From contig CAAEEZ010000016.1 in the NCBI GenBank assembly GCA_900755035.1, forward strand, positions 1 through 64,000: a stretch of 64,000 nt of DNA, written 5' to 3'. Source of the stretch: Clostridia bacterium. GTDB taxonomy: Bacteria; Bacillota; Clostridia; Christensenellales; CAAEEZ01. The position numbers and the translations under genes were made by a program. Of the stretch, positions 35,181 to 43,570 are shown piece after piece. The stretch's first letter is position 1, and each line of letters begins with the position of its first letter. Below the pieces are notes generated by a model. It saw only the letters and a list, made by a program, of their open reading frames with translations. It was not told the origin of the DNA and did no database searches.

Positions 35181-35405
35181 AAATAATACTTATTTAGAAT
35201 AAGTAATCAGAGATTGAAAGCAAAAAACTTTACCATCTTATTGACGTTTCACAAGTTTTGTGTAATACACACTTTTAGCCCTTTATGAGCCAACCCACAT
35301 TAAAATCAATAAGGCAACAAGTTGCCAATCGGCTTTTGACCCGGCTGTCCGTACGGCCTATTTTTCATTACCCGTTAGGTAAAATCGGTCAAATTTTTGC
35401 TAGGT
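35181..35405 (-). ncRNA. Structured 5' leader of the polyamine operon; candidate riboswitch
   Basis: Transcript from the TATAAT at 35407-35412 would begin near 35400. Helices seen (plus-strand coordinates): P1 35394-35400 with 35220-35226; P2 35387-35393 with 35335-35341 (7 perfect pairs); hairpin 35313-35326 (GGCAAC/GTTGCC); P4 35306-35313 with 35237-35244 (8 perfect pairs); hairpins 35250-35262 and 35259-35272, mutually exclusive. Eight bases at 35252-35259 are perfectly complementary to 35171-35178, the 5' arm of the terminator, so they can form an antiterminator. I could not match the core to TPP, SAM, lysine, cobalamin, glycine, M-box, c-di-GMP, guanidine or T-box consensus. A ligand such as a polyamine, AdoMet or agmatine is inference. 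Confidence 0.7.
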
Positions 35406-35406
35406 T

Positions 35407-35412
35407 ATTATA
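35407..35412 (-). promoter_or_regulatory. -10 box of the polyamine operon
   Basis: Perfect TATAAT on the minus strand with only a poor -35 (ATTATG at 17 bp). A transcript from here would start with the P1 5' strand of the leader, which supports it. Confidence 0.6.
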
Positions 35413-35489
35413 CTCTAATCACCTAAACGCATAATATATATTACTATACTATTAACTAAAAGTCAATTATTTATGCAAATTATGTATAA

Positions 35490-35514
35490 AAAAGGCGAGT
35501 TACTCCTCCCTTTT
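35490..35514 (-). terminator. Terminator overlapping the end of the CapD-like gene
   Basis: Minus strand: AGGGAG/CTCGCCT stem (one bulge) that includes the stop codon in its loop, followed by TTTTTT. It closes the glmU-glmM-capD operon. Confidence 0.65.
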
Positions 35515-37470
35515 ATTTTTTTGATTATCCGTTTTTACGTTATTTCTTTTTTTCGTATAATTTTTTTTGGTTTTCACCGTCTTTACTTGTACTTGCTTAG
35601 TAGGTTCTTCTTTTTCAATCTTTACGTCGTGGAATCTTAAATCAGGTTTATACGTTTCTACCGCTTCCATCAATGCGTATATAACGCTTACGCCGTCGTT
35701 AGTTTCAGCCGCATCTACAAGTTTGTGATACAACATAGATACGTTTTCATCACATACGAAAGATTGATTACCTATATATATCTTTTCGTTAGAGGTCTTT
35801 TTCAAACCCTCTTCGTCCATAAGTAATTCCTCAAATAGTTTTTCACCTGGTCTTAATCCCGTAAATACGATATCAATATCCCTATACGGTTTGTACCCTG
35901 CAAGTTTTATTAAGTTTTCGGCAAGGTTTACGATTTTTACCGGCGAGCCCATATCCAATACGAACACTTCACCGCCGTTTGCGTATACGCCCGCTTGTAG
36001 TATCAATGATACTGCCTCGGGGATAGTCATAAAGTATCTAATTATATCTTTGTGCGTAACGGTGATAGGTCCACCGTCGGCAATTTGCCTATTAAACGTA
36101 TGAATTACCGAACCGTTAGAGCCAAGCACGTTACCAAATCTAACCACGGCGTACGACGTTTTGCCACCTGCTTTCTCGTTGTAAAAGTTTACTATTTTTT
36201 CGCAAAAACGCTTCGTTGCTCCCATTACGTTGGTTGGATTTACCGCCTTGTCGGTAGACACCATTATAAACTTCTTCGCCTCGTATTTCATTGCAAGTTC
36301 AGCGACCACCTTTGTGCCAACGACGTTATTTTTAACGCTTTCTTCGGGGTTGTGCTCCATAAGTGGAACGTGTTTGTGCGCTGCCGCATGGAAGATAATA
36401 TCTACGCCTTTATTCTTAAACAATTCTTCCATAGCATTGCGATCCGTAACCGAAACAATTTCGGTAGATACGGGCACGTTAGGATATTTTTCTCTTAATT
36501 CGTTAGATATATCAAAAGCATTGTTTTCGTAAATATCCACGACGATAAGTTCTTTTGGCTCGTAAGAGGCAATTTGCCTACAAAGTTCGCTACCGATACT
36601 TCCGCCACCACCCGTTACCATACATACGCTACCTTTAATAAAGTTGCTTACGCTTTCTTGGTCAAACTTAACGGGGTCTCTTTCTAATAAATCTTCTATA
36701 TGTACTTTTCTTAACGTACTCAAAATATCGGCGTTACCCATAAGGTTTGCAAGGTTTGGCAAAACGCTAACTTCAATATTCGTTTTCATACAATCGTTAA
36801 GTATGCGTTTTCTTACTTCGCTACTAGCCGTAGGTATTGCAAGTATTATCTTTTTAACCCTATATTTTTTAGCAAAATACTCTATCGTCGACGTATTGCC
36901 AACAACTTTTACGCCTTGCATAGTTTTGCCCATAATTTCAGGATTATCGTCAAGTATACAAACGGGCAAGAATTTTTTGCTGTCTCTTAGTAGTTCGGAT
37001 ACCACACGGTTTCCCGTCCAGCCACCGCCTATTACCATCACAGGAATACGCTTAATTGCCCTTTGTGAATGCTTTTCCTTTTGTGAAGAAAACAGTTGAT
37101 ATATTTGCCTACTTAGTAATATTCCTGTAAACGCACCTACTGCCTGAATAAAAATATAAGACGCCGACAGCCTAAATCCATACACTATACCCAAAATAAT
37201 AAAGGATATTATCGCCCCTAAGGTAATGGCTACGGCTATTCGTATATTATAGGTAACGTCGTCAAACTTTATAATTACCTTATAAATTTTGAACAAGAAA
37301 AGCATTGCCATCTCGAATATTAGCACTACTAACATCGTGTAACCGTACAATTCCGCTATGGAATACCTATACGTAATCAGTTGTATTACCGAACTTGCTA
37401 TTACCGACGCAACGCAAATACTAACGGCGTCGAATAACGCTTGAGCGTAGTCCGCTAAATGTTTCTTCAT
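35500..37470 (-). CDS. CapD/PglF-like nucleoside-diphosphate-sugar dehydratase
   Basis: Membrane-bound polysaccharide biosynthesis protein of 656 aa. Four N-terminal membrane helices (about 10-125) precede a Rossmann domain (VMVIGGGWTGNRVV) and then a short-chain dehydrogenase domain (VTGGGGSIGSELCRQI near residue 285, FHAAAHKHVPLME, catalytic MGATKRFCEKIV). This is the full-length WbpM/CapD/PglF layout, which makes 4-keto-6-deoxy sugars from UDP-GlcNAc, often for bacillosamine-type priming sugars. The C-terminus ends in a ~40-residue lysine-rich disordered tail. It lies 20 bp behind glmM, in a UDP-GlcNAc supply operon, and could feed the priming enzyme at 21 kb. Confidence 0.88.
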   Translation of the reverse strand: MKKHLADYAQALFDAVSICVASVIASSVIQLITYRYSIAELYGYTMLVVLIFEMAMLFLFKIYKVIIKFDDVTYNIRIAVAITLGAIISFIILGIVYGFRLSASYIFIQAVGAFTGILLSRQIYQLFSSQKEKHSQRAIKRIPVMVIGGGWTGNRVVSELLRDSKKFLPVCILDDNPEIMGKTMQGVKVVGNTSTIEYFAKKYRVKKIILAIPTASSEVRKRILNDCMKTNIEVSVLPNLANLMGNADILSTLRKVHIEDLLERDPVKFDQESVSNFIKGSVCMVTGGGGSIGSELCRQIASYEPKELIVVDIYENNAFDISNELREKYPNVPVSTEIVSVTDRNAMEELFKNKGVDIIFHAAAHKHVPLMEHNPEESVKNNVVGTKVVAELAMKYEAKKFIMVSTDKAVNPTNVMGATKRFCEKIVNFYNEKAGGKTSYAVVRFGNVLGSNGSVIHTFNRQIADGGPITVTHKDIIRYFMTIPEAVSLILQAGVYANGGEVFVLDMGSPVKIVNLAENLIKLAGYKPYRDIDIVFTGLRPGEKLFEELLMDEEGLKKTSNEKIYIGNQSFVCDENVSMLYHKLVDAAETNDGVSVIYALMEAVETYKPDLRFHDVKIEKEEPTKQVQVKTVKTKKNYTKKRNNVKTDNQKNKREE

Positions 37471-37490
37471 TTCTTTCGTCCTTACTTAAC

Positions 37491-38813
37491 TTAATTTATT
37501 CTCTCTATAATTTTACTTACTTTTTGTTGCAATTCGCCTGCTACTTCGTCGCAAAGTTCACGGCTATCGCCCTCTACCATAATTCTTACTTTTGGCTCAG
37601 TTCCGCTTGCCCTTAGCAAAATTCTGCCCTTGCCTTCTATCTTCTTTTCAAGGTCTTTCTTTAATTTCAGCAAGCCCTCGTCGTTCATTATTTCCTTTTT
37701 ATGCTCGGTAACGACGTTTACGTTCACCTGAACAAAATGCTCGCTATCGTCAAGTTCGTCAAGCGTTTTGCCCGTAATTTTAACTAGATGCGCAAGATAC
37801 ATAGCCGTTAATAGTCCGTCGCCCGTATTTATAAATTCCCTTAAAATGATATGTCCCGATTGCTCGCCACCGACTAGCAAATCGTCGTTTACCATTTTTT
37901 CCATTACGTAGTGGTCGCCAATATCAGTTCTAAACAACTTAATTCCTAGTTTATTAAGCGATTTTTCCACACCCATATTCGTATGCAAAGTACCTACTGC
38001 GCTATCCTTGTTTAGTCTGCCTTGCTCTTTAAGGTACTTAGATATTACGTAGATAATAGAGTCGCCATCTACTATCTCGCCCTTTTTATTAACAGCAATA
38101 ATTCTATCTGCATCGCCGTCGAAACAAAAACCTAAGTCGGCGTTGTTTTCCACCACTTTTGAAGCAACTACTTCTGGGAATAAAGCACCGCAATTATGGT
38201 TAATCATAGCGCCGTCGCCCGAATCGAAATAACTAACTACCTCTGCACCTAATTCGCTAAATAGTCTTGGCGCAAACAAACTAACTGCACCGTTAGCACA
38301 GTCTAGCACTACTTTTAGCCCCGATAGGTCGTTGCCTGCCGCTTTTTTTACAAGGTGAAAATACTTTTCGATAGCATCTTGGTTTTGGAATAAAAGACCC
38401 CTATCAGGATTGAAGAATTTACCTTTTTTGTCGATAAAATTCTCTATCTCTTCCTCTTCTGAGTCTAATAGTTTTCTACCTTCGTGGTTAAATATTTTTA
38501 TTCCGTTATATTCTTTCGGGTTGTGGCTTGCGCTAATAACTATGCCAAACTTAGCGTAAATCATAGACGTTATATACGCTACTGCAGGCGTAGATATTAC
38601 GCCAAGGTCAATTACCTGCGAGCCTGCATCTAATACGCCTTTTGCAATTTGTACGAAAATTGCCGTACCCGATAGCCTAGTATCTCTGCCTATTACGACA
38701 AGTCCACCACTAGCCATTTTGCCTATGCAGTTGCCTGTAAAATAAGCAATTTCGTCGGTAAGTTCCTTTCCGTATCTTCCTCTTATTCCGTCCGTTCCAA
38801 AATATTTTTTCAT
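37491..38813 (-). CDS. glmM: Phosphoglucosamine mutase
   Basis: Phosphohexomutase of 440 aa, usual length for GlmM. FGTDGIRGRYG at the N-terminus, the phosphoserine loop VISASHNPKEYNGIKIF near residue 97, the metal loop FDGDADRIIAV and the C-terminal phosphate-binding LLRASGTEPKVRIM are all present. It turns glucosamine-6-phosphate into glucosamine-1-phosphate. It lies 7 bp after the GlmU-like gene, the enzyme for the next step, and before the CapD-like dehydratase. Confidence 0.94.
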   Translation of the reverse strand: MKKYFGTDGIRGRYGKELTDEIAYFTGNCIGKMASGGLVVIGRDTRLSGTAIFVQIAKGVLDAGSQVIDLGVISTPAVAYITSMIYAKFGIVISASHNPKEYNGIKIFNHEGRKLLDSEEEEIENFIDKKGKFFNPDRGLLFQNQDAIEKYFHLVKKAAGNDLSGLKVVLDCANGAVSLFAPRLFSELGAEVVSYFDSGDGAMINHNCGALFPEVVASKVVENNADLGFCFDGDADRIIAVNKKGEIVDGDSIIYVISKYLKEQGRLNKDSAVGTLHTNMGVEKSLNKLGIKLFRTDIGDHYVMEKMVNDDLLVGGEQSGHIILREFINTGDGLLTAMYLAHLVKITGKTLDELDDSEHFVQVNVNVVTEHKKEIMNDEGLLKLKKDLEKKIEGKGRILLRASGTEPKVRIMVEGDSRELCDEVAGELQQKVSKIIERIN

Positions 38814-38820
38814 AATTCTC

Positions 38821-39819
38821 CTATTTGTCTAATTTGTGATATTTAGACCTATTTTCTTTTATCGTTTCACGGCTTCTGCCTATACACATACAATTTTCAG
38901 GAAGGTCGCAAGTAACAGTCGTTCCAGCAGCCACGTACGCCCCGTCTTTTAGATTTACAGGTGCAACTACGTTACTATTGCTACCAATAAATACGCCGTT
39001 ACCTACCACGCTTCTATGCTTGTTCTCTCCGTCGTAGTTTACGAAAATTACACCACAACCGATATTGCATTTATAGCCTATATCGCTGTCGCCTATATAA
39101 GCAAGGTGAGCACTCTTAGTATTATAGCCAAGCATACTATTTTTTATCTCCACAAAGTTGCCTATCCTGCACTCGCTATCTATTTTACTGCCCGTGTGGA
39201 TATTAGCGTACGGTCCTACCGTGGTTTTTTCGCCTATTACGCAGTCTACTAATCTACTGCTTTTAACGTCTGCTTCGGCTTTTACTTCGGCGTTTATTAT
39301 AACCGAGCCAGAGCCTATCACTGCGCCTTTTCCTATTTTGCTATTTCCCTTTATAGTTACGTTTCTTTCTATTTTTGCTCCACCTTGAATTTCTACGTCT
39401 TTACCGATATATACGTCGTCAAAACTTTCAAATTCCACGCCAAAATCAACATGCTTTTGCAAAATGGATAGCCTTAAATCTTCGCTTAGGCTTGCTACCG
39501 ACTTTATATCCGTTACCGAGTATACTCCGTAAAAATCAGCCTGTTGCTTAAAATCCACATTGCCTTTAATTACGTAGCAACCAAAATTAGTTACGGTAGA
39601 TTCGTCAAGTTCTTCGCCAAACTCAATAATATCCGCTATATCTGTAACCACTGCGTCGGCGTTAAATACTATTGCAACGTCCACGTCCTTATCTACTTCG
39701 TCAATACTATCTATACTTTCGTATCCAAAAGAATTTTCAAGTATATCCTTTACGTCTATTTCGCAAATTTCTTTTAGCAAAGGTTTTACTTCGCCGTTTA
39801 ATCTATATAGTCTAGTCAT
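38821..39819 (-). CDS. GlmU-like acetyltransferase lacking the uridylyltransferase domain
   Basis: 332 aa; bifunctional GlmU is about 455. The C-terminal left-handed beta-helix from about residue 135 has hexapeptide repeats and the acetyltransferase residues: IGNFVEIKNS, KSAHLAYIGD (catalytic histidine), CGVIFVNYDG and FIGSNSNVVAPV. The N-terminal ~110 residues lack the G-x-G-T-R-M loop and the lysine of the pyrophosphorylase. What remains (DVAIVFNADAVV onward) looks like a degenerate piece of that fold. It should acetylate glucosamine-1-phosphate; UTP activation must come from another protein. First gene of the operon with glmM, strong promoter, GGAGG site. Confidence 0.82.
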   Translation of the reverse strand: MTRLYRLNGEVKPLLKEICEIDVKDILENSFGYESIDSIDEVDKDVDVAIVFNADAVVTDIADIIEFGEELDESTVTNFGCYVIKGNVDFKQQADFYGVYSVTDIKSVASLSEDLRLSILQKHVDFGVEFESFDDVYIGKDVEIQGGAKIERNVTIKGNSKIGKGAVIGSGSVIINAEVKAEADVKSSRLVDCVIGEKTTVGPYANIHTGSKIDSECRIGNFVEIKNSMLGYNTKSAHLAYIGDSDIGYKCNIGCGVIFVNYDGENKHRSVVGNGVFIGSNSNVVAPVNLKDGAYVAAGTTVTCDLPENCMCIGRSRETIKENRSKYHKLDK

Positions 39820-39844
39820 AATTTTCCTCCTAACTAACTAAATT

Positions 39845-39873
39845 ATATTACCATAGATATATAGTTGTGTCAA
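39845..39873 (-). promoter_or_regulatory. Promoter of the glmU-like/glmM/capD operon
   Basis: Minus-strand TTGACA, 17 bp, TAATAT, diverging from nagB. Confidence 0.82.
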
Positions 39874-39953
39874 ATAATAAAATTTTTATTCGTTTTTCAA
39901 TTAAAAAATCGTTCGTTTTATTTGAAAGTACCGTTTTAGAAACAAAAAGTATG

Positions 39954-39982
39954 TTGACTAAACCATAATATCGTTGTAGAAT
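39954..39982 (+). promoter_or_regulatory. nagB promoter
   Basis: TTGACT (39954-39959), 17 bp, TAGAAT (39977-39982), 23 bp before the start. Only about 80 bp separates it from the opposing promoter, so one regulator could control synthesis and breakdown together. Confidence 0.8.
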
Positions 39983-40004
39983 AAAAAACTGAAAGGAGAT
40001 TTTT

Positions 40005-40733
40005 ATGAAAATTTTAATTGCTGAAAATACCGACGAATTTAACAAATTAGGCGCAGACGTAGTAAAAGACGTGATAACTAGTAAACCTAACACTGTAATC
40101 GGTTTTGCAACCGGCTCTACTCCCGTTGGAGCATACCAAAAACTAATCGAGTACTACAAAAACGGCGAACTTAGTTTTAAGGGCGTAACTACGTTTAACC
40201 TAGACGAATACGTTGGCCTTGAAAAAACGCACGACCAAAGTTATTTTTACTTTATGCAAAACAATCTTTTTGGCAAAGTAGACGTAGACCAAGCAAAAGT
40301 CAATTTTTTATCAGGCACTGCTACCGACAACGACGCAGAGTGCAAAAGATACGACGCTTTGCTTGAACAAAACCCTATAGATTTACAAATTCTTGGAATC
40401 GGCGCAAACGGACATATCGGTTTTAACGAACCTAACACCCCGTTTAACGCAGTAACTAGGGAAGTAACCTTAACCCAAAAAACCATTCAAGACAACGCAA
40501 GATTTTTCGCAAGCGAAAACGAAGTGCCTAGGGCTGCTCTTACTATGGGTATGACCGAAATTATGGCAAGCAAAAAAATAGTGCTTATGGCAAACGGCAA
40601 AAACAAAGCGGACGCAGTATTTAGTATGATAAAAGGCGAAGTATCGCTAAGTTGCCCTGCAAGTATTTTGCAACTACACAACGACGTAACGGTAATACTA
40701 GATAAGGAAAGCGCTAGTAAATTAAATCAATAA
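40005..40733 (+). CDS. nagB: Glucosamine-6-phosphate deaminase
   Basis: NagB of 242 aa, the short Gram-positive type without the allosteric C-terminus. GFATGSTPVGAYQKLIEYY binds the phosphate. FNLDEYVGL has the catalytic aspartate, and LGIGANGHIGFNEP the ring-opening histidine with its glutamate. It converts glucosamine-6-phosphate to fructose-6-phosphate and ammonia. It diverges from the operon that builds UDP-GlcNAc from the same metabolite. ATG with AAGGAG. Confidence 0.95.
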   Translation: MKILIAENTDEFNKLGADVVKDVITSKPNTVIGFATGSTPVGAYQKLIEYYKNGELSFKGVTTFNLDEYVGLEKTHDQSYFYFMQNNLFGKVDVDQAKVNFLSGTATDNDAECKRYDALLEQNPIDLQILGIGANGHIGFNEPNTPFNAVTREVTLTQKTIQDNARFFASENEVPRAALTMGMTEIMASKKIVLMANGKNKADAVFSMIKGEVSLSCPASILQLHNDVTVILDKESASKLNQ

Positions 40734-40811
40734 ACAACACAAAACCCTGTTTTATCGTGCTAAATTGACACGTAAAACTCGTTTTGTGCTAAAATAACAA
40801 CTTTAATTATT

Positions 40812-40838
40812 AAAAGCCTTCAATAACGAAGGCTTTTT
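40812..40838. terminator. Bidirectional terminator between nagB and the EFR1 gene
   Basis: Stem AAAAGCCTT/AAGGCTTTT with an eight-base loop, T-run on both strands. Confidence 0.9.
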
Positions 40839-40899
40839 ATTTGTATCATATTTTCTATATTTTGATTTCTTGCTTATTAATTTTGGCTACTTTTCTTAT

Positions 40900-41676
40900 T
40901 TACGGAATTACCCTATCGCCTAGCCCTTTATATTGGCTTTCGGTTTTTTTGCCCATAATGGCTATCGCTTTATTCGGGCAACCGTTTACACACCTATAAC
41001 ACAACGTGCATTTATCCAAAAATTTTGCCTTGCCGTTTTCAATCGTGATATTAGTCGTCGGGCAATTCTCTTTACACCACCCACACCCTATACATCTTTC
41101 GTTATCTAGTTTTATATTTTGTTCAAGACGTGGGAAAAGTTTTTTGCAAACCACCCTTTGCGCTCCACCTATCATACGAGAAATCGGATTATTGCCCCTT
41201 TTTCTTGCCTTGCCGTTTTCAAAATCCTTGATATAATCGGTTATTTTTTTGTTCGTCTTGTTTAGAATATCAAATATTTCCTTGTCAGTAATAGGCTTAC
41301 CCACGTCGCACAGATTATCGGGCATTATAAAATGCTCGGTCGTAGTAACCACTGCGCCCAAATTTTGCAATTTCCTTGCTAAATCCATTGCCCCGTCGCC
41401 ACTAAGTAACCCTTGCGTGATTACCACACCTACTTCCTTTCCTTTAATAATATCAGCATATTTAAGGACGAATTCTTCCATAATTTTTGGTGTCATCGAA
41501 CCATAAACAGGGTAGCAAAAGAATAGGTAATCGCTATTTTTGATTATCCCATCAAAGTCTAATTCTTTACATATATTTACGGTCACTGCGCTTACGCTAA
41601 GTTCATGTTTTAGCCTATGCGCTACGTATCTTGTGTTTCCCGTACCACTAAAATAGATAATTGCTACGTTGTTCAT
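40900..41676 (-). CDS. EFR1-type flavodoxin-ferredoxin protein
   Basis: Electron carrier of 258 aa with an N-terminal flavodoxin domain (IYFSGTGNTRYVAHRL, the FMN phosphate loop) and two C-terminal [4Fe-4S] motifs: CIGCGWCKENCP and CTLCYRCVNGCP. Such EFR1 proteins are common in anaerobic Clostridia; their partners are mostly unknown. No cognate reductase or hydrogenase is adjacent, so it is probably a stand-alone gene. It faces nagB across a shared terminator and diverges from the cysE-cysK fusion. Confidence 0.9.
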   Translation of the reverse strand: MNNVAIIYFSGTGNTRYVAHRLKHELSVSAVTVNICKELDFDGIIKNSDYLFFCYPVYGSMTPKIMEEFVLKYADIIKGKEVGVVITQGLLSGDGAMDLARKLQNLGAVVTTTEHFIMPDNLCDVGKPITDKEIFDILNKTNKKITDYIKDFENGKARKRGNNPISRMIGGAQRVVCKKLFPRLEQNIKLDNERCIGCGWCKENCPTTNITIENGKAKFLDKCTLCYRCVNGCPNKAIAIMGKKTESQYKGLGDRVIP

Positions 41677-41763
41677 ATCCTACCCCTCAATACTAGAATA
41701 GCACTTTTAAGTTAAACTTCAATAATTTGTTAAAAATTATTAAAAAATATTAAAAATTTTTTG

Positions 41764-41792
41764 TTGCCATATATTACAGTTTAACATATAAT
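41764..41792 (+). promoter_or_regulatory. Promoter of the cysE-cysK fusion
   Basis: TTGCCA (41764-41769), 17 bp, TATAAT (41787-41792), 18 bp before the start codon. Confidence 0.75.
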
Positions 41793-41810
41793 TGAATTAC
41801 GAGGTATTTG

Positions 41811-43331
41811 ATGAGAAAACTATTAAACGACATTAAAGTAATAAAGGAAAGGGACCCTGCCGCTAGGTCAAGCCTAGAAATATACCTAACTTATCCGGGG
41901 CTTCACGCAGTACGTAGCCACAGGCACGCCCACTTTTTTTACAAACACAATATGAAACTTATCGCAAGGCTGATTAGCGCTACGTCAAAATTTTTCACGG
42001 GGATAGAAATTCACCCCGGTGCAGTTATTGGCGAAGGACTATTTATCGACCACGGCGAAGGCGTAGTAATAGGCGAAACCACTATAATAGGAAAAAACGT
42101 TACTTTATTTCAAGGCGTTACGCTAGGCGGTACGGGTAAGGACGTAGGCAAGCGCCACCCTACTATCGAGGACGACGTTATGATAAGCGCAGGCGCAAAA
42201 GTTCTTGGACCGTTCACCGTTGGCAAAGGCAGTAAAATCGGCGCAGGTAGCGTGGTACTTAAAGAAGTGCCACCGTATAGCACGGTAGTAGGTATCCCAG
42301 GCCGTGTGGTAAAGATAGGCACGGAGGAATTTGACAGCAAAATAAAATCTATGAACCAAATTAAAATGCCCGACCCTATCGTCGAAGCGCTTGACTGCCT
42401 AACTACTAGAATCAAAGACCTAGAAAAAGAAGTGAAAACTTTGGAATTTGAAAAGTTTGGTATTCAAGTAGGCGGTACTAATTGCGAAATCGTTACCAAA
42501 AATAACGACGGCTATCTTGCTATTAAAAAGGAATATGAAAACCCAACGGGAAGTATAAAGGACAGGACGGCGCTAAATATTATAAGACACGCATACCTAT
42601 CTAGGCAAATTGATGCAAATTCTACCATAATGGAAGCAACAAGTGGCAATACGGGCATTGCCATTGCCTATATTGCTAGCAAAATGAAGGTAAAATGCAA
42701 TATATTTATGCCCGAAAATATGAGCCCTGAAAGAATAGCCAAAATAGAAAGCTTTGGTGCAACCGTTACGCTAACGGATGCAAGCCTAGGTATGCAAGGA
42801 GCCGTTGACGAAATGAGAAAGGTAGCGTCGCAAAATCACCACTCTTTTATTGTGGACCAATTCAATAGTAAACACAACGCATCGGCGCACTACCAAACGG
42901 CAAAAGAAATACTTAGTAGCAATCCCGACGTAGAATATATTATAGCGGGCATTGGCTCAGGCGGTACGGTAACGGGAATAAAGACCTACTTTATAAACGA
43001 AAATAGCGAAATAAAAGTTATCGGTATAGAGCCGTCGTCTAGTCCACTACTTACAAAAGGCGTAAGCGGAAAGCATAAAATACAAGGCATAGGCGCAAAC
43101 TTTATCCCGTCCGTTCTAAAAGTAGACATTTTAGACGAAGTGGTAGACGTTACCGACGAAGACGCACTAGCCTCTACTACCGAACTATTCAAAAAGTACG
43201 GAATTAAAGCAGGGATATCCACAGGTGCAAACTACTTCGTTGCAAAAAAACTATACGAAAGTGGCAAAAAAGTAGTATTTATTGCTCACGATAGTGGAGA
43301 TAGATACGAATCTATGGGACTATACGATTAG
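41811..43331 (+). CDS. Serine acetyltransferase-cysteine synthase fusion
   Basis: Both steps of cysteine synthesis in one 506-aa chain. Residues 1-170 are a short EpsC-type serine O-acetyltransferase with hexapeptide repeats: GIEIHPGAVIGEG, the catalytic DHGEGVVIGE and LGGTGKDVGKRHP. After a linker with heptad-like KDLEKEVKTLEFEK (about 200-215), the PLP part follows with ENPTGSIKDR (PLP lysine), EATSGNTGIAIAY and GIGSGGTVTG. The usual GNTPL motif at the start of cysteine synthase is changed to VGGTN. The ATG has GAGG; the TTG just before it is part of the spacer. Single gene with its own promoter and terminator. Confidence 0.9.
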   Translation: MRKLLNDIKVIKERDPAARSSLEIYLTYPGLHAVRSHRHAHFFYKHNMKLIARLISATSKFFTGIEIHPGAVIGEGLFIDHGEGVVIGETTIIGKNVTLFQGVTLGGTGKDVGKRHPTIEDDVMISAGAKVLGPFTVGKGSKIGAGSVVLKEVPPYSTVVGIPGRVVKIGTEEFDSKIKSMNQIKMPDPIVEALDCLTTRIKDLEKEVKTLEFEKFGIQVGGTNCEIVTKNNDGYLAIKKEYENPTGSIKDRTALNIIRHAYLSRQIDANSTIMEATSGNTGIAIAYIASKMKVKCNIFMPENMSPERIAKIESFGATVTLTDASLGMQGAVDEMRKVASQNHHSFIVDQFNSKHNASAHYQTAKEILSSNPDVEYIIAGIGSGGTVTGIKTYFINENSEIKVIGIEPSSSPLLTKGVSGKHKIQGIGANFIPSVLKVDILDEVVDVTDEDALASTTELFKKYGIKAGISTGANYFVAKKLYESGKKVVFIAHDSGDRYESMGLYD

Positions 43332-43383
43332 TAATAAAATTTTACAAAACGTTAAACGTTTGTTAATAGTAAATTCTAAATAT

Positions 43384-43408
43384 AAAAGCAGGCATTTTGC
43401 CTGCTTTT
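43384..43408 (+). terminator. Terminator of the cysE-cysK fusion
   Basis: Perfect stem AAAAGCAGGCA-TTT-TGCCTGCTTTT; T4 on both sides. Confidence 0.9.
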
Positions 43409-43570
43409 CGTATAAAAATCCAACTTTTTTACTTCTTAATTCTATCGTTTTTATCGTTACGTTTATAGTAATTAACTGCAACCGTAAATTTTAATAATAT
43501 CAGTATTTACTAGGAGTTACGCATATTTTAATTATAAATAATACGTTACGATAACGAAAATTCGCCTTTA

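Noticed and set aside
35181..35405. T-box or SAM-I riboswitch as identity of the speD leader
   Set aside because: No T-box sequence (GGGTGGNACCGCG-like) and no SAM-I core or kink-turn pattern could be found on the minus strand.
35181..35405. 6S RNA or tmRNA
   Set aside because: No alanine-tRNA-like ends or tag frame for tmRNA. For 6S the structure is branched, not one long hairpin, and it runs into a terminator and speD as a leader.
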